Assembly: GCF_008386465.1 (NCBI RefSeq)
Contig: NZ_VUOD01000003.1
Location: 186,001 to 250,000, forward strand
DNA from: Arenimonas fontis
Lineage (GTDB): Bacteria > Pseudomonadota > Gammaproteobacteria > Xanthomonadales > Xanthomonadaceae
Direction: 5' to 3'
Length of the DNA: 64,000 nucleotides
Shown here: one piece after another, positions 10,155 to 19,929 of the stretch
Layout: each line of letters opens with the position of its first letter
Position numbering within the stretch: the first letter of the stretch is position 1
Notes under the pieces: model-generated
Database searches by the model: none
What the model was told of the DNA's origin: nothing
What the model saw: only the letters and a program-made list of their open reading frames with translations
Made by a program: the position numbers and the translations under genes

Positions 10155-12278
10155 TCAGGCACCGGCGTAGCGGGCGGCGCCGCCGACCCAGCGCTCGACC
10201 AGCCGATCGGCCAGGCGCGGATCGCTGGCCAGCAGCCCTTCCGCGGCACGGTGCACCTCCGGCAACAGCGCGGCATCGCGTATCGGGTCGGCGATGCGGA
10301 AGCTGGCCAGACCGGTCTGGCGCGTGCCCAGCAACTCGCCCGGGCCACGCAGATCCAGGTCCTTCTCGGCAATGACGAAACCGTCGCCGCTGGCGCGCAT
10401 CACTTCCAGCCGTTCGCGCGCCATCTGCGACAAGGGTGGCTTGTACATCAGCACGCAGCTGGAGGCTTCCGCACCGCGCCCGACCCGCCCGCGCAACTGG
10501 TGCAACTGCGCCAGACCGAGGCGCTCGGCGTTCTCGATAATCATCAGGCTGGCATTGGGAACGTCCACGCCTACCTCAATCACCGTGGTGGCCACCAGCA
10601 GCTGCAGCTCGCCGGCCTTGAAGCGGGCCATCATCTCCTGCTTCTCGGCCGGCTTCATGCGTCCGTGCAGCAGCCCGATGCGCAGGCCGGGCAACTGCGC
10701 CTGCAGTTGCTCGAAGGTGGATTGCACCGCCTGCGCCTCCACCTCGTCGCTGTCCTCGATCAAGGTGCAGACCCAGTAGGCCTGCCGGCCTTCGGCGCAG
10801 GCGGCGCGGATGCGCTCCACCACTTCGCCGCGACGTTCGGCGCTGACCGCCGCCGTCGTCACCGGCGTCCGCCCGGGCGGCATCTGGTCGATCACCGAGA
10901 CGTCCAGATCGGCATAGGCCGACATCGCCAGGGTGCGCGGAATCGGTGTCGCGGTCATCACCAGCTGATGCGGCACCTGGCTGCCGGCCAGGCCCTTGTC
11001 GCGCAGCGCCAGGCGCTGATGCACGCCGAAACGGTGCTGTTCGTCCACGATGACCAGGGCAAGACTGGCGAAGGCGACGTTTTCCTGCATCAACGCGTGC
11101 GTGCCCACCACCACCTGGGCCCGACCGTGGGCGATGTCGTCCAGGGCGGCCGCCCGCGCCCTGCCGGCCACCTTGCCGGCCAGCCAGGTCACCCGCACGC
11201 CCAGAGGTTCAAGCCAGACCCGGAAGTTGCCCAGGTGCTGTTCGGCCAACAGCTCGGTCGGCGCCATCAGCGCCACCTGCCGACCGGCCTCCACCGCATT
11301 GGCCGCGGCCAGCGCCGCCACCACCGTCTTACCGCTGCCCACGTCGCCCTGCACCAGCCGCAACATCGGCTCGGGCCGGGCCATGTCGCGGCAGATCTCG
11401 TCGAACACGCGCTGCTGCGCGCCGGTCAGCGCGAAGGCAAGCCGCTGGCGCAGGGCGGCCGCCAGCTTGCCGGGCGGTCGCACCGGCATGGCGCCAGACC
11501 GGCGCAAGGCAATGCGCTGCCGACGCAGGCTGAGGTGATGGGCGAGCAGCTCCTCCAGAGCCAGCCGGCGCTGAGACGGATGCCGGCCCATGGCGAAGTC
11601 CGCCATTGACACGTCCGGCGGTGGCCGGTGCAAGGTCAACAAGGCGTCGCGCAGGGTCGGCAGCCCGAGGCGTTCGCGCAGGCCGGCCGGCAGCAGCTCC
11701 AGCTCTTCCGCCGGCGGCAGCCGTTCCAGGGCCTTGCCTACCAGCTTTGCCAGGCTGGCCGGGCCGATGCCTTCGACCGCCGGATAGACCGGATCGAGCC
11801 GGTCCCGCCGCACCGGCCCTTCGTCATCGGCCAGCAGACGGTAGCTGGGATGGATCATCTCCAGCCCGCGTTGGCCAGGACGCGGTTCGCCATAGCAGAC
11901 GATGCGCCGGCCGGGCAGGAACTGCGCGGCCTGGGCCCGGTTGAAGTGAAAGAATCGCAGCACCAGGGTCGCCCGCGAATCGTCCGACACGGCCACCCTC
12001 AGCATGGGCCGATAACGGAAGCCGCGTTCCACCGCCTCCACCCGCCCTTCGATCTGGGCCGGCCGACCTGGCGCCAGGTCCGCGATCGGGCTTACCCGGG
12101 TGCGGTCTTCATAGCGTCGCGGCAGATGCAACCACAGGTCCTGCAGGCTGGCCAGACCCCTGGCGGCCAGCTTCTCCGCCAGCTTCGGGCCGACGCCGGG
12201 CAGCCCGGCCACGGGCTCGGCGCCCGACGCGGCCAGCACCGGCGTCGCGGTGGTCCGGCGACGCGGCGACCCGGCCAT
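10155..12278 (-). CDS. recG: ATP-dependent DNA helicase RecG
   Basis: RecG remodels stalled replication forks and Holliday junctions. The 707-aa protein has the N-terminal wedge domain (about residues 15-260, including GVGPKLAEKLAARGL), helicase motif I GDVGSGKT near residue 313, the DEQHRFG motif II near 411, TATPIPRTL, and the C-terminal ERLGLAQLHQLRGRVGRG motif VI. Length is close to E. coli RecG (693 aa). I chose the ATG at 12278, only 2 bases after the ridA stop. An open frame further upstream merely runs through ridA. Gene order spoT-ridA-recG suggests cotranscription. Confidence 0.96.
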   Translation of the reverse strand: MAGSPRRRTTATPVLAASGAEPVAGLPGVGPKLAEKLAARGLASLQDLWLHLPRRYEDRTRVSPIADLAPGRPAQIEGRVEAVERGFRYRPMLRVAVSDDSRATLVLRFFHFNRAQAAQFLPGRRIVCYGEPRPGQRGLEMIHPSYRLLADDEGPVRRDRLDPVYPAVEGIGPASLAKLVGKALERLPPAEELELLPAGLRERLGLPTLRDALLTLHRPPPDVSMADFAMGRHPSQRRLALEELLAHHLSLRRQRIALRRSGAMPVRPPGKLAAALRQRLAFALTGAQQRVFDEICRDMARPEPMLRLVQGDVGSGKTVVAALAAANAVEAGRQVALMAPTELLAEQHLGNFRVWLEPLGVRVTWLAGKVAGRARAAALDDIAHGRAQVVVGTHALMQENVAFASLALVIVDEQHRFGVHQRLALRDKGLAGSQVPHQLVMTATPIPRTLAMSAYADLDVSVIDQMPPGRTPVTTAAVSAERRGEVVERIRAACAEGRQAYWVCTLIEDSDEVEAQAVQSTFEQLQAQLPGLRIGLLHGRMKPAEKQEMMARFKAGELQLLVATTVIEVGVDVPNASLMIIENAERLGLAQLHQLRGRVGRGAEASSCVLMYKPPLSQMARERLEVMRASGDGFVIAEKDLDLRGPGELLGTRQTGLASFRIADPIRDAALLPEVHRAAEGLLASDPRLADRLVERWVGGAARYAGA

Positions 12279-12280
12279 GC

Positions 12281-12664
12281 TCAGCCCAGGACCAGGACCG
12301 CGTCCACCTCGACCCGGGCGCCGCGCGGCAGACCGGCCACCTGGATGGTCGAGCGGGCCGGGTACGGCGCCTGGAAGTATTCCGCCATCACAGCATTGAC
12401 AGCGGCGAAGTCGGACAGGTCGGTGAGGTAGATGCCGACCCGGACCACGTCGTCCAGACCGCCGCCGGCCGCCTCGCATACCGCCTTGAGATTGTCGAAC
12501 ACGCGCCGCGCTTCGGCGCCGATATCGCCGGTGACCAGCTCGCCGGATGCCGGGTCGAGCGGAATCTGGCCGGACAGGAAGACGGTGTCGCCGGCGCGCA
12601 CGGCCTGCGAATAGGGGCCGATGGCGGCGGGCGCGCGGTCGGTGCCGATGGCATTGCGGGGCAT
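12281..12664 (-). CDS. ridA: 2-iminobutanoate/2-iminopropanoate deaminase RidA
   Basis: RidA hydrolyses reactive enamines and imines made by PLP enzymes, protecting them from 2-aminoacrylate damage. The 127-aa protein shows the family's [11 protein letters not shown] near residue 15, the [10 protein letters not shown] strand, the substrate-binding Arg in [15 protein letters not shown] near residue 105, and the closing VEVDAVLVL. It sits between spoT and recG. In E. coli the ridA paralogue tdcF and yjgF are elsewhere, but a ridA next to spoT is frequent in other gamma-proteobacteria. Confidence 0.95.
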   Translation of the reverse strand: MPRNAIGTDRAPAAIGPYSQAVRAGDTVFLSGQIPLDPASGELVTGDIGAEARRVFDNLKAVCEAAGGGLDDVVRVGIYLTDLSDFAAVNAVMAEYFQAPYPARSTIQVAGLPRGARVEVDAVLVLG

Positions 12665-12733
12665 GGCGGAAAGCCTCGGTGCGGAGGGATGCCGCGATTG
12701 TAGGAGCGCCGGCCACGGCCGGGCCAGTGCGGA

Positions 12734-14911
12734 TCAGACCCGCTGCACGCCGTGAACCACGCCAAGCCTGCGGATGCGCCGGATCACGTCGGCCAGGTGC
12801 TTGCGGTTGCGCACCTCGATGGCGAACTCCATCACCGACACCGTGACGTCGCGCTCGCGATACTCCACCGCGTCGATGTTGGAATTGCTCTCGGCGACCG
12901 CTGCCGCCACCTGCGCCAGCACGCCCGGCTTGTTATCCACCTCGATGCGCAGGGCCACCCGGTAGTCGCCCTGCACCTCCCGGTCCCAGGCCATCGGCAC
13001 GCAGCGTTCGGGCGACTTGCGGTACTCGGCCACGTTCGGGCAATCGTTGCGATGCACCACCACGCCCTTGCCGGCGCTGAGGTAGCCCATGATCTCGTCG
13101 CCGGGAATCGGATGGCAGCAGGCGGCGAAGCTCAACACCCCGCGCTCGCTGCCGGTGATGAAGATACGCTCGCTGGCCGCCGGCACCGGCGCCGCCGGCG
13201 CGGCGGCGGCCTCGTCCTTGCCAAGCACCAGCAGGCGCGCCACCTGCACCGGCATGCGGTTGCCCAGGGCGATGTCGGCCAGCAGCTCCTCCAGGCGCGG
13301 GTAGCGCAGCTCGGCCAGCAGCGCCTCGAGGCGCTGGGCCGGAACCCGGTCCAGCGAACTCTCCAGCGATTCCAGCGCCCGGTCGAGCATGCGGTGGCCC
13401 AGATCCACCGCATCCTCGTGCTCCAGCCGCTTGAGGTAGTGCCGGATCGCCGTGCGGGCCTTGCTCGAGACCACGTATTCCAGCCATTGCGGCCCGGGCG
13501 CCGCCGAGGGCGCGGTGATGATCTCGACGCTCTGGCCACTGGCCAGCTTGGTGCGCAGCGGCACCAGCTTGCGGTCCACCCGGGCCGCCACGGCGTGGTT
13601 GCCCACGTCGGTGTGCACCGCGTAGGCGAAATCCAGGGCCGTCGCATTGCGCGGAAGGGCCAGGATGTCGCCCTTGGGCGTGAACAGATAGACCTCGTCC
13701 GGGAACAGGTCCACCTTCACGTTCTCCAGGAACTCCAGCGAGGAACCGGCCGCCTGCTGGCTGTCCATCAGGCTGCGGATCCAATCCTGGGCCCGGGCGG
13801 TGGCGGCGCTGCCGCCGGCGCCGCCGATCTTGTAGACCCAGTGCGCGGCGATACCGCGCTCGGCCACCAGATCCATGTCCTCGGTGCGGATCTGCACCTC
13901 CACCGGCGCGCCGTAGGGGCCGAACAACACCGTGTGCAGGCTCTGGTAGCCGTTGGCCTTGGGAATGGCGATGAAGTCGCGGAAGCGGCCGTCCAGCGGC
14001 TTGTACACCGAGTGCACCGCTCCCAGCGCCTGGTAACACTGACTGACCGTGGACACGACGATGCGAAAGCCGAACACGTCCAGGACCTGCTCGAGGCTTT
14101 TGTGCTCCTGGCGCATCTTGGTGTAGATGCTCCAGGGCGATTTCACCCGACTGACCAGCGTGTGCTTGAGGCCCTCCTGGGTCAGCCGCTGCGCCAGCTG
14201 GGCCTCGATGGTGGCCATGGCCTCGCGCCGCATCACCGGTTGCGAGGCGATGCGCCTGGCGATGGTGGCATGCCGGAACGGATACAGGGCGCGGAAGCCC
14301 AGATCCTGCAGCTCTGCCTTGATCCGGTTCATGCCCAGGCGCTGGGCGATGGGGGCGTAGATCTCGAGGGTCTCCCGGGCGATGCGCCGGCGCGATTCGG
14401 GCGCCATCGCGTCAAGGGTGCGCATGTTGTGCAGGCGGTCTGCCAGCTTGATCAGGATGACGCGCAGGTCGCGCGCCATCGCCAGCATCATCTTGCGGAA
14501 ACTCTCGGCGGCCGCCTCCTGGCGATCGCGGAACTGCAGCTTGTCCAGCTTGGTGACGCCGTCCACCAGCTCGGCCACGGTCGGGCTGAAGCTGCGTTCG
14601 ATCTCGCTGCGCGGAAGCGCCGTGTCCTCGAGCGCATCGTGCAATATGGCGGCGCACAGGGTCTCGGCGTCCAGCCGGAGCTCGGCCAGGATGCCCGCGA
14701 CCGCCACCGGATGGGTGATGTAGGCTTCGCCGCTGCGGCGGATCTGCCCTTCGTGGGCGCGCGCGCCGATCTCGTAGGCGCGGCGCACCTGGACGATCTG
14801 CTCTTGCGTCAGGTAGTCGGCCAGGCGCGCCTCGAGCGCGCGCACGGCCTCCGGGCACGGGTCCGGGCACGGTCCGGCTGCGGCGAGCTGCGGCGGCGAG
14901 AACGAAGACAT
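12734..14911 (-). CDS. spoT: Bifunctional (p)ppGpp synthetase/hydrolase SpoT
   Basis: SpoT makes and degrades the stringent-response alarmone. The 725-aa protein has an HD hydrolase domain with an intact HDALED motif near residue 90, a synthetase domain containing RVKSPWSIYTKMRQ near 254 and the nucleotide-binding PKANGYQSLHT, a TGS domain at about 400-460 (ATALDFAYAVHTDVGNHA), a zinc-finger/helical region (FAACCHPIPGDEIMGYL), and a C-terminal ACT domain. The intact HD motif argues against a RelA-type synthetase-only protein. The genes upstream on the same strand are rpoZ, gmk and yicC, the classic gmk-rpoZ-spoT order. Confidence 0.96.
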   Translation of the reverse strand: MSSFSPPQLAAAGPCPDPCPEAVRALEARLADYLTQEQIVQVRRAYEIGARAHEGQIRRSGEAYITHPVAVAGILAELRLDAETLCAAILHDALEDTALPRSEIERSFSPTVAELVDGVTKLDKLQFRDRQEAAAESFRKMMLAMARDLRVILIKLADRLHNMRTLDAMAPESRRRIARETLEIYAPIAQRLGMNRIKAELQDLGFRALYPFRHATIARRIASQPVMRREAMATIEAQLAQRLTQEGLKHTLVSRVKSPWSIYTKMRQEHKSLEQVLDVFGFRIVVSTVSQCYQALGAVHSVYKPLDGRFRDFIAIPKANGYQSLHTVLFGPYGAPVEVQIRTEDMDLVAERGIAAHWVYKIGGAGGSAATARAQDWIRSLMDSQQAAGSSLEFLENVKVDLFPDEVYLFTPKGDILALPRNATALDFAYAVHTDVGNHAVAARVDRKLVPLRTKLASGQSVEIITAPSAAPGPQWLEYVVSSKARTAIRHYLKRLEHEDAVDLGHRMLDRALESLESSLDRVPAQRLEALLAELRYPRLEELLADIALGNRMPVQVARLLVLGKDEAAAAPAAPVPAASERIFITGSERGVLSFAACCHPIPGDEIMGYLSAGKGVVVHRNDCPNVAEYRKSPERCVPMAWDREVQGDYRVALRIEVDNKPGVLAQVAAAVAESNSNIDAVEYRERDVTVSVMEFAIEVRNRKHLADVIRRIRRLGVVHGVQRV

Positions 14912-15057
14912 GACGGCAGCCTACGCGGCCGCCCATGCGCCATCAATGCGGGCCTACGTCGCCGGGCGCCGATACCCGGGCGCGCCCGATTCGGGTCGCC
15001 CTGCCCGCGGTCGCCAGCCGTCGGTGGAAGGGCCGTCCGCCGGCCGGCCCGGGGCGA

Positions 15058-15360
15058 TCAGAGATCGTCGCCGCCCTTGGACAGGTCGTCGTCCACAACC
15101 TCTGCGGCGGCCCACTCCAGGGCCTCGCGCTCGGCGCGCTCGCGCTCGATCCGGTCGACCTCGTCGATCATGGCCTGATCGACCTTGCGGGCGGCGATCT
15201 CGCGCAGGGCCAGCACGGTCGGCTTGTCGTCGTTTCCGCTGTTGTCCAGGGCCGGCTCGGCGCCCTTGGCCAGCTGGCGGGCACGCCTGGACGCCATCAG
15301 GACCAGCTCGAAGCGGTTGTCCACCACGGACAGGCAGTCTTCAACGGTGATACGGGCCAT
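15058..15360 (-). CDS. rpoZ: RNA polymerase omega subunit
   Basis: Omega helps assemble RNA polymerase and contributes to the ppGpp site. The 100-aa protein begins [29 protein letters not shown] in overall pattern, with the conserved NRFELV and ALREIA segments and an acidic C-terminal tail ([13 protein letters not shown]). The ATG at 15360 has GGAGAG upstream. Its position between gmk and spoT matches the conserved operon and the functional link to (p)ppGpp. Confidence 0.96.
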   Translation of the reverse strand: MARITVEDCLSVVDNRFELVLMASRRARQLAKGAEPALDNSGNDDKPTVLALREIAARKVDQAMIDEVDRIERERAEREALEWAAAEVVDDDLSKGGDDL

Positions 15361-15466
15361 GGGGCTCTCCTGCCGGGCCGGCATCGGGCCGGTCACGGCA
15401 AATCAATGGGTTACGCGAACCGCGCATTTTACGCCCCGGCACCGGCCGGGCGCAACGGCCCGCCGT

Positions 15467-16087
15467 TCAGGCCAGCAGCTCGCGGATCAGGGCGGCGTGG
15501 CGCCTGGCCTGGACGTCCCGGCGCAGCCGGGTGGCCACGAAGATGGCGCGCAGCTCCTCGGCGGCGGTATCGAAATCCTCGTTGACGATCAGGTAGTCGA
15601 ACTCGCCGTGGTGGGACATTTCCTCCCGCGCCGCGGCCAGGCGCCGGGCGATGGTCTCCTCGCTGTCCTGGCCGCGCTTGCGCATCCGGGTCTCCAGGGC
15701 CTGGCGCGAGGGCGGCAGGATGAACACGCTGACGCAGTCCGGCACCTTCTCCCGCACCTGGCGCGCGCCCTGCCAGTCGATTTCCAGCAACACGTCCTTG
15801 CCGGCGGCCAGTTGCGGCTCCACCGACTGCCGGGCCGTGCCCTTGTAGTCGCCGTGCACCAGCGCGTGCTCGAAGAAATCGCCGGCCGCGACCATGCGCT
15901 CGAACTCCTCCTTCGATACGAAATGGTAGTGCTGGGCATGCCGCTCGCCCGGACGCGGCGGCCGCGAGGTGAAGCTGATGGACAGGGCGATGCCCGGCTC
16001 CTTCGCCAGCACGGCGTTGACCAGCGACGACTTGCCGGCGCCGGAGGGCGCCGCGACGATGAACAGCGTACCGCGGGTCGGGTTCAT
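15467..16087 (-). CDS. gmk: Guanylate kinase
   Basis: Guanylate kinase phosphorylates GMP to GDP. The 206-aa protein has the P-loop APSGAGKSS at residues about 13-21, the GMP-binding segment SFTSRPPRPGE followed by HYHFVSKEEF, and LLEIDWQGARQVR. The ATG overlaps the yicC stop codon as ATGA, so translation is probably coupled. The length is standard. Confidence 0.97.
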   Translation of the reverse strand: MNPTRGTLFIVAAPSGAGKSSLVNAVLAKEPGIALSISFTSRPPRPGERHAQHYHFVSKEEFERMVAAGDFFEHALVHGDYKGTARQSVEPQLAAGKDVLLEIDWQGARQVREKVPDCVSVFILPPSRQALETRMRKRGQDSEETIARRLAAAREEMSHHGEFDYLIVNEDFDTAAEELRAIFVATRLRRDVQARRHAALIRELLA

Positions 16088-16947
16088 TCGAGGTTCTGCA
16101 CCTGTTCGCGCAGCTGTTCGATCAGCACCTTGAGCTCGACCGCCGCCTGGCTGGTGCGCGCGTCCACCGACTTGCTGCCCAGGGTGTTGGCCTCGCGGTT
16201 GAACTCCTGCATCAGGAAGTCCAGCCGCCGGCCGACCGCCTCCGGCAGGCCGAGCACGCGACGGGCCTCGGCGACGTGGGTCTGCAGCCGGTCCAGCTCC
16301 TCGTCCACGTCCATCTTCTGCAGGTTCAGCACCACCTCCTGCTCCAGCCGGCCCGGCTCCAGCGGCAGCTTGAGGTCGGCCAGACGGCTTTCCAGCCGGG
16401 CGCGCAGGGCGACGCGGATATCCGGCAACCATTCCCGGACCTGGACGGTGATGCGCTCGATCATGTCCAGGCGCTCGCGCATCAGCGCGGCCAGCTTGGC
16501 GCCCTCGCGCTCGCGGGCAGCGACGAACTCGGCCAGGGTTTCGTCCAGCAGGGCCAGCGCCTCGGCCTGCAGCCCGGCCTGGTCCAGCGGCTCTTCCTCG
16601 ACCACGCCGGGGTAGCGCAGCAGCTCGATGAAGTCGGTGCGCAGACCCGGGAAACTGGCATTGGCCCATGTCGCCAGCCGGGACAGTTGGTCCAGCAGGG
16701 GCTCGTTCACCCGAAGCTCGGTGCGGGCGCCGGGGTTGGGCCGGAAACGCAGCACCAGATCCAGCTTGCCGCGCGCCACCTTTTGCGCCACCCGTTCGCG
16801 CAGGGCCGGCTCGATGGCGCGCAGCTCCTCCGGCAAACGCAGTCCCAGCTCGTGGAAACGGTGGTTCACTGCGCGCAGCTCGCAGGTCAGCGTGCCGCCG
16901 GTGGCGGCGCGCTCGCGGGCGGCGAAGGCGGTCATGCTGCGGATCAT
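16084..16947 (-). CDS. yicC: YicC family endoribonuclease/RNA-decay factor
   Basis: YicC-family proteins are conserved bacterial ribonucleases or RNase adaptors implicated in small-RNA turnover. The 287-aa length equals E. coli YicC. It opens [13 protein letters not shown], has the [20 protein letters not shown] block, and ends with [20 protein letters not shown] and a C-terminal helix, all family hallmarks. I placed the start at the ATG at 16947. Longer starts would reach into the gap before rph. It is divergent from rph, the usual neighbour, 65 bases away. Confidence 0.95.
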   Translation of the reverse strand: MIRSMTAFAARERAATGGTLTCELRAVNHRFHELGLRLPEELRAIEPALRERVAQKVARGKLDLVLRFRPNPGARTELRVNEPLLDQLSRLATWANASFPGLRTDFIELLRYPGVVEEEPLDQAGLQAEALALLDETLAEFVAAREREGAKLAALMRERLDMIERITVQVREWLPDIRVALRARLESRLADLKLPLEPGRLEQEVVLNLQKMDVDEELDRLQTHVAEARRVLGLPEAVGRRLDFLMQEFNREANTLGSKSVDARTSQAAVELKVLIEQLREQVQNLE

Positions 16948-17012
16948 GCGGATTCCCGGTCGGGGCAGGGGCGAATGGTAATCTAGCCGGCCGAGAATTG
17001 CCGGAACCGCCC

Positions 17013-17756
<744 letters not shown>

Positions 17757-18353
17757 ATGTCCGGGCGGCTGGTCCTGGCGACCTCGAACACCGGCAAGCT
17801 GGCCGAACTGCAGCCCTTGCTGGCCGAAGCCGGCTTCGCCCTGGTGGCCCAGGGCGAGCTCGGCGTTCCGGACGCCGAGGAAACCGGCCTGAGCTTCGTC
17901 GAGAACGCCCTGCTCAAGGCCCGCCAGGCCTGCGAGGCGACCGGCCTGCCTGCCCTGGCCGACGATTCCGGCCTGGTGGTGCCGGCCCTGGGCGGTGCGC
18001 CGGGTCTGTACAGCGCCCGCTACGCCGGCGGCCACGGCGACCACGCCGCCAACATCGCCAGGCTGCTGGCCGAACTGGCCGGCCGGAGCGGCGCCGACCG
18101 GCGCGCGCATTTCTACTGCGTGCTGGTTCTGCTGCGACACGCCCGCGATCCGCAGCCGCTGATCGCCGAGGGCACCTGGGACGGCCGGATCCTGGAAGCG
18201 CCGCGCGGCACCGGCGGCTTCGGCTACGACCCGGTATTCCTGCCGGACGGACACGAACGCTCGGCGGCGGAACTGGCGCCGGAACTGAAGAACCGGATCA
18301 GCCACCGCGGCCAGGCCATCGCCCGCCTGCGCGAACGCCTGCGCGAGATCTGA
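17757..18353 (+). CDS. rdgB: dITP/XTP pyrophosphatase (non-canonical purine NTPase)
   Basis: RdgB removes inosine and xanthosine triphosphates from the nucleotide pool. The 198-aa protein opens with LVLATSNTGKLAELQPLL, followed by the metal-binding ADDSGLVVPALGGAPGLYSARYAG and the specificity segment GFGYDPVFLPDG, then KNRISHRGQA. All are diagnostic of the HAM1/RdgB family. The ATG follows the rph stop with no gap. Confidence 0.97.
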   Translation: MSGRLVLATSNTGKLAELQPLLAEAGFALVAQGELGVPDAEETGLSFVENALLKARQACEATGLPALADDSGLVVPALGGAPGLYSARYAGGHGDHAANIARLLAELAGRSGADRRAHFYCVLVLLRHARDPQPLIAEGTWDGRILEAPRGTGGFGYDPVFLPDGHERSAAELAPELKNRISHRGQAIARLRERLREI

Positions 18354-18356
18354 CCG

Positions 18357-19511
18357 ATGCTGGTCCCGCCGCCGCTGGCCCTGTACATCCACATTCCGTG
18401 GTGCGTGCGCAAATGCCCGTACTGCGACTTCAACTCGCACGGGCTGAGCGGCGAACTGCCGGTGCGCAAGTACGTCCAGGCTCTGGTGCGCGATCTGGAA
18501 CAGGACCTGCCGCTGGTCTGGGGCCGTAGCGTGCACAGTGTGTTCTTCGGCGGCGGCACGCCCAGCCTGTTCCCGCCGGCCGCCATCGCCGAGATCCTCT
18601 CGGCCTGCTCGGCCCGACTGCGTTTTGCGCCTGACGCCGAGATCACCCTGGAATGCAATCCGGGCACGGCCGAACACGGCCGCTTCGCCGCCTATCGCGA
18701 GGCCGGCGTGAACCGGATCAGTTTCGGCATCCAGAGCTTCGACGACGGCTGCCTGCGCCGGCTCGGCCGCATCCACGACAGCGCCGAGGCCGAGGCGGCG
18801 GTAAAGTCGGCCCAGGACGACGGCCTGGACAACCTCAACCTCGACCTGATGTACGCCCTGCCCGGGCAGGACCTGGGCATGGCCCTGCGCGACGTCGAGC
18901 GCGCCGTCGCCCTGGCGCCGGCGCATGTCTCGCACTATCACCTCACCCTCGAGCCCAACACCGTGTTCGCGGCGAAACCGCCCGAGGGTCTGCCCGACGA
19001 GGACGCGGCCTGGGACATGCAGGACGCCTGCATCGCCCGCCTGGCGCATGCCGGCTACGCCCAGTACGAGGTCAGCGCCTACGCCCGGCCCGGCCGGCAA
19101 TGCCGGCACAATCTCAACTACTGGCGTTTCGGCGACTATCTGGGCATCGGCGCCGGCGCCCACGGCAAGCTGAGTCTGGGCGCCAGCGGCGAGATCCGTC
19201 GGCGCTGGAAAGTGAAGAACCCGCGTGACTATCTGGCGACCGCCGGCACCCCGGCTTCGATCGGCGGCGACGACCCGATCGCTCCCGAGGACCGTCCCTT
19301 CGACTACATGCTCAATGCCCTGCGTCTGGTGGACGGATTTTCCCTGCATGACTTCGAGGCGCGCACCGGCATGCCGCGCTCCGGCATCTCCGCCGAACTG
19401 GACACCGCCATCAGCCGCGGCTGGCTGCAGGTCGAGGGCGATACCGTGCGGCCGACCACCATGGGCCGGCGCTTCACCAATGACGTGATCGGCCTGTTCC
19501 TGCGCGGCTGA
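18357..19511 (+). CDS. hemW: Heme chaperone HemW (radical SAM protein)
   Basis: HemW is a radical-SAM protein that delivers heme, long misannotated as oxygen-independent coproporphyrinogen oxidase (HemN). The 384-aa protein has the [4Fe-4S] cysteines at residues 16, 20 and 23 in PWCVRKCPYCDFNSH, the SAM-binding FFGGGTPSLF, the ECNPGT segment and HNLNYWRFGDYLGIGAGAH. It lacks the long N-terminal region and extra cysteine typical of true HemN. It follows rdgB by 3 bases in the conserved rph-rdgB-hemW order. Confidence 0.95.
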   Translation: MLVPPPLALYIHIPWCVRKCPYCDFNSHGLSGELPVRKYVQALVRDLEQDLPLVWGRSVHSVFFGGGTPSLFPPAAIAEILSACSARLRFAPDAEITLECNPGTAEHGRFAAYREAGVNRISFGIQSFDDGCLRRLGRIHDSAEAEAAVKSAQDDGLDNLNLDLMYALPGQDLGMALRDVERAVALAPAHVSHYHLTLEPNTVFAAKPPEGLPDEDAAWDMQDACIARLAHAGYAQYEVSAYARPGRQCRHNLNYWRFGDYLGIGAGAHGKLSLGASGEIRRRWKVKNPRDYLATAGTPASIGGDDPIAPEDRPFDYMLNALRLVDGFSLHDFEARTGMPRSGISAELDTAISRGWLQVEGDTVRPTTMGRRFTNDVIGLFLRG

Positions 19512-19589
19512 GCCTCGCGCGGCGGACCCCTGCAACGCCAGTCCCTCCGCCGATGCCGCACCTGCGGTTTCCGCGCCGCCGGGCCAGCC

Positions 19590-19619
19590 CTGCCACCGGC
19601 GCCCGTCTTCATCTACACT
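19590..19619 (+). promoter_or_regulatory. Candidate promoter of the cobalamin riboswitch transcript
   Basis: CTGCCA, an 18-base spacer and TACACT end just before the riboswitch. Each box matches consensus at four or five positions. The placement fits an independent transcript for btuB. Confidence 0.4.
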
Positions 19620-19621
19620 TC

Positions 19622-19782
19622 CCCTGCCCCAGGTGCTCGGGAAGCCGGTCCGAATCCGGCGCTGCCCCCGCAACGGTAGGCCTGCGAAACCGTCCAACAC
19701 GCCACTGTGCTCCGGCATGGGAAGGCGGACGGCCCGGCGCGAGATTCCGCGCCCGCAGGCAAGCCCGGAGACCGGCCTGGGG
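19622..19782 (+). ncRNA. Cobalamin (B12) riboswitch
   Basis: This leader element binds adenosylcobalamin and shuts off uptake or synthesis genes when B12 is plentiful. The conserved blocks are all present in order: AGGTGCTCGGGAAGCCGGT near 19631, the GCCCCCGCAACGGTAGG block ending at 19680, a CACTG followed by GGGAAGGCG near 19702-19727, and the B12 box AAGCCCGGAGACCGGCC at 19761-19777. It stands directly upstream of a BtuB-type receptor gene, with about 150 bases of further leader before the ATG. That leader probably holds the expression platform, which I could not resolve. Confidence 0.93.
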
Positions 19783-19929
19783 TCTGGCGGCCGCCCCCGC
19801 GCGGCCGTCCGCAGGCACGTCGCGGAGGGCGACGGGGCAGCGATGCCGGCGCGTCCGCGCTGGTCTTGCGCCTCTCCCTTCCGCGCACTGCCCCGAGCCG
19901 CGGGTGAGCGAACCAGGAGAGCCGCAACG

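Noticed and set aside
12752-15178. Plus-strand open frame of about 800 codons
   Set aside because: Antisense of spoT, whose domains are all intact.
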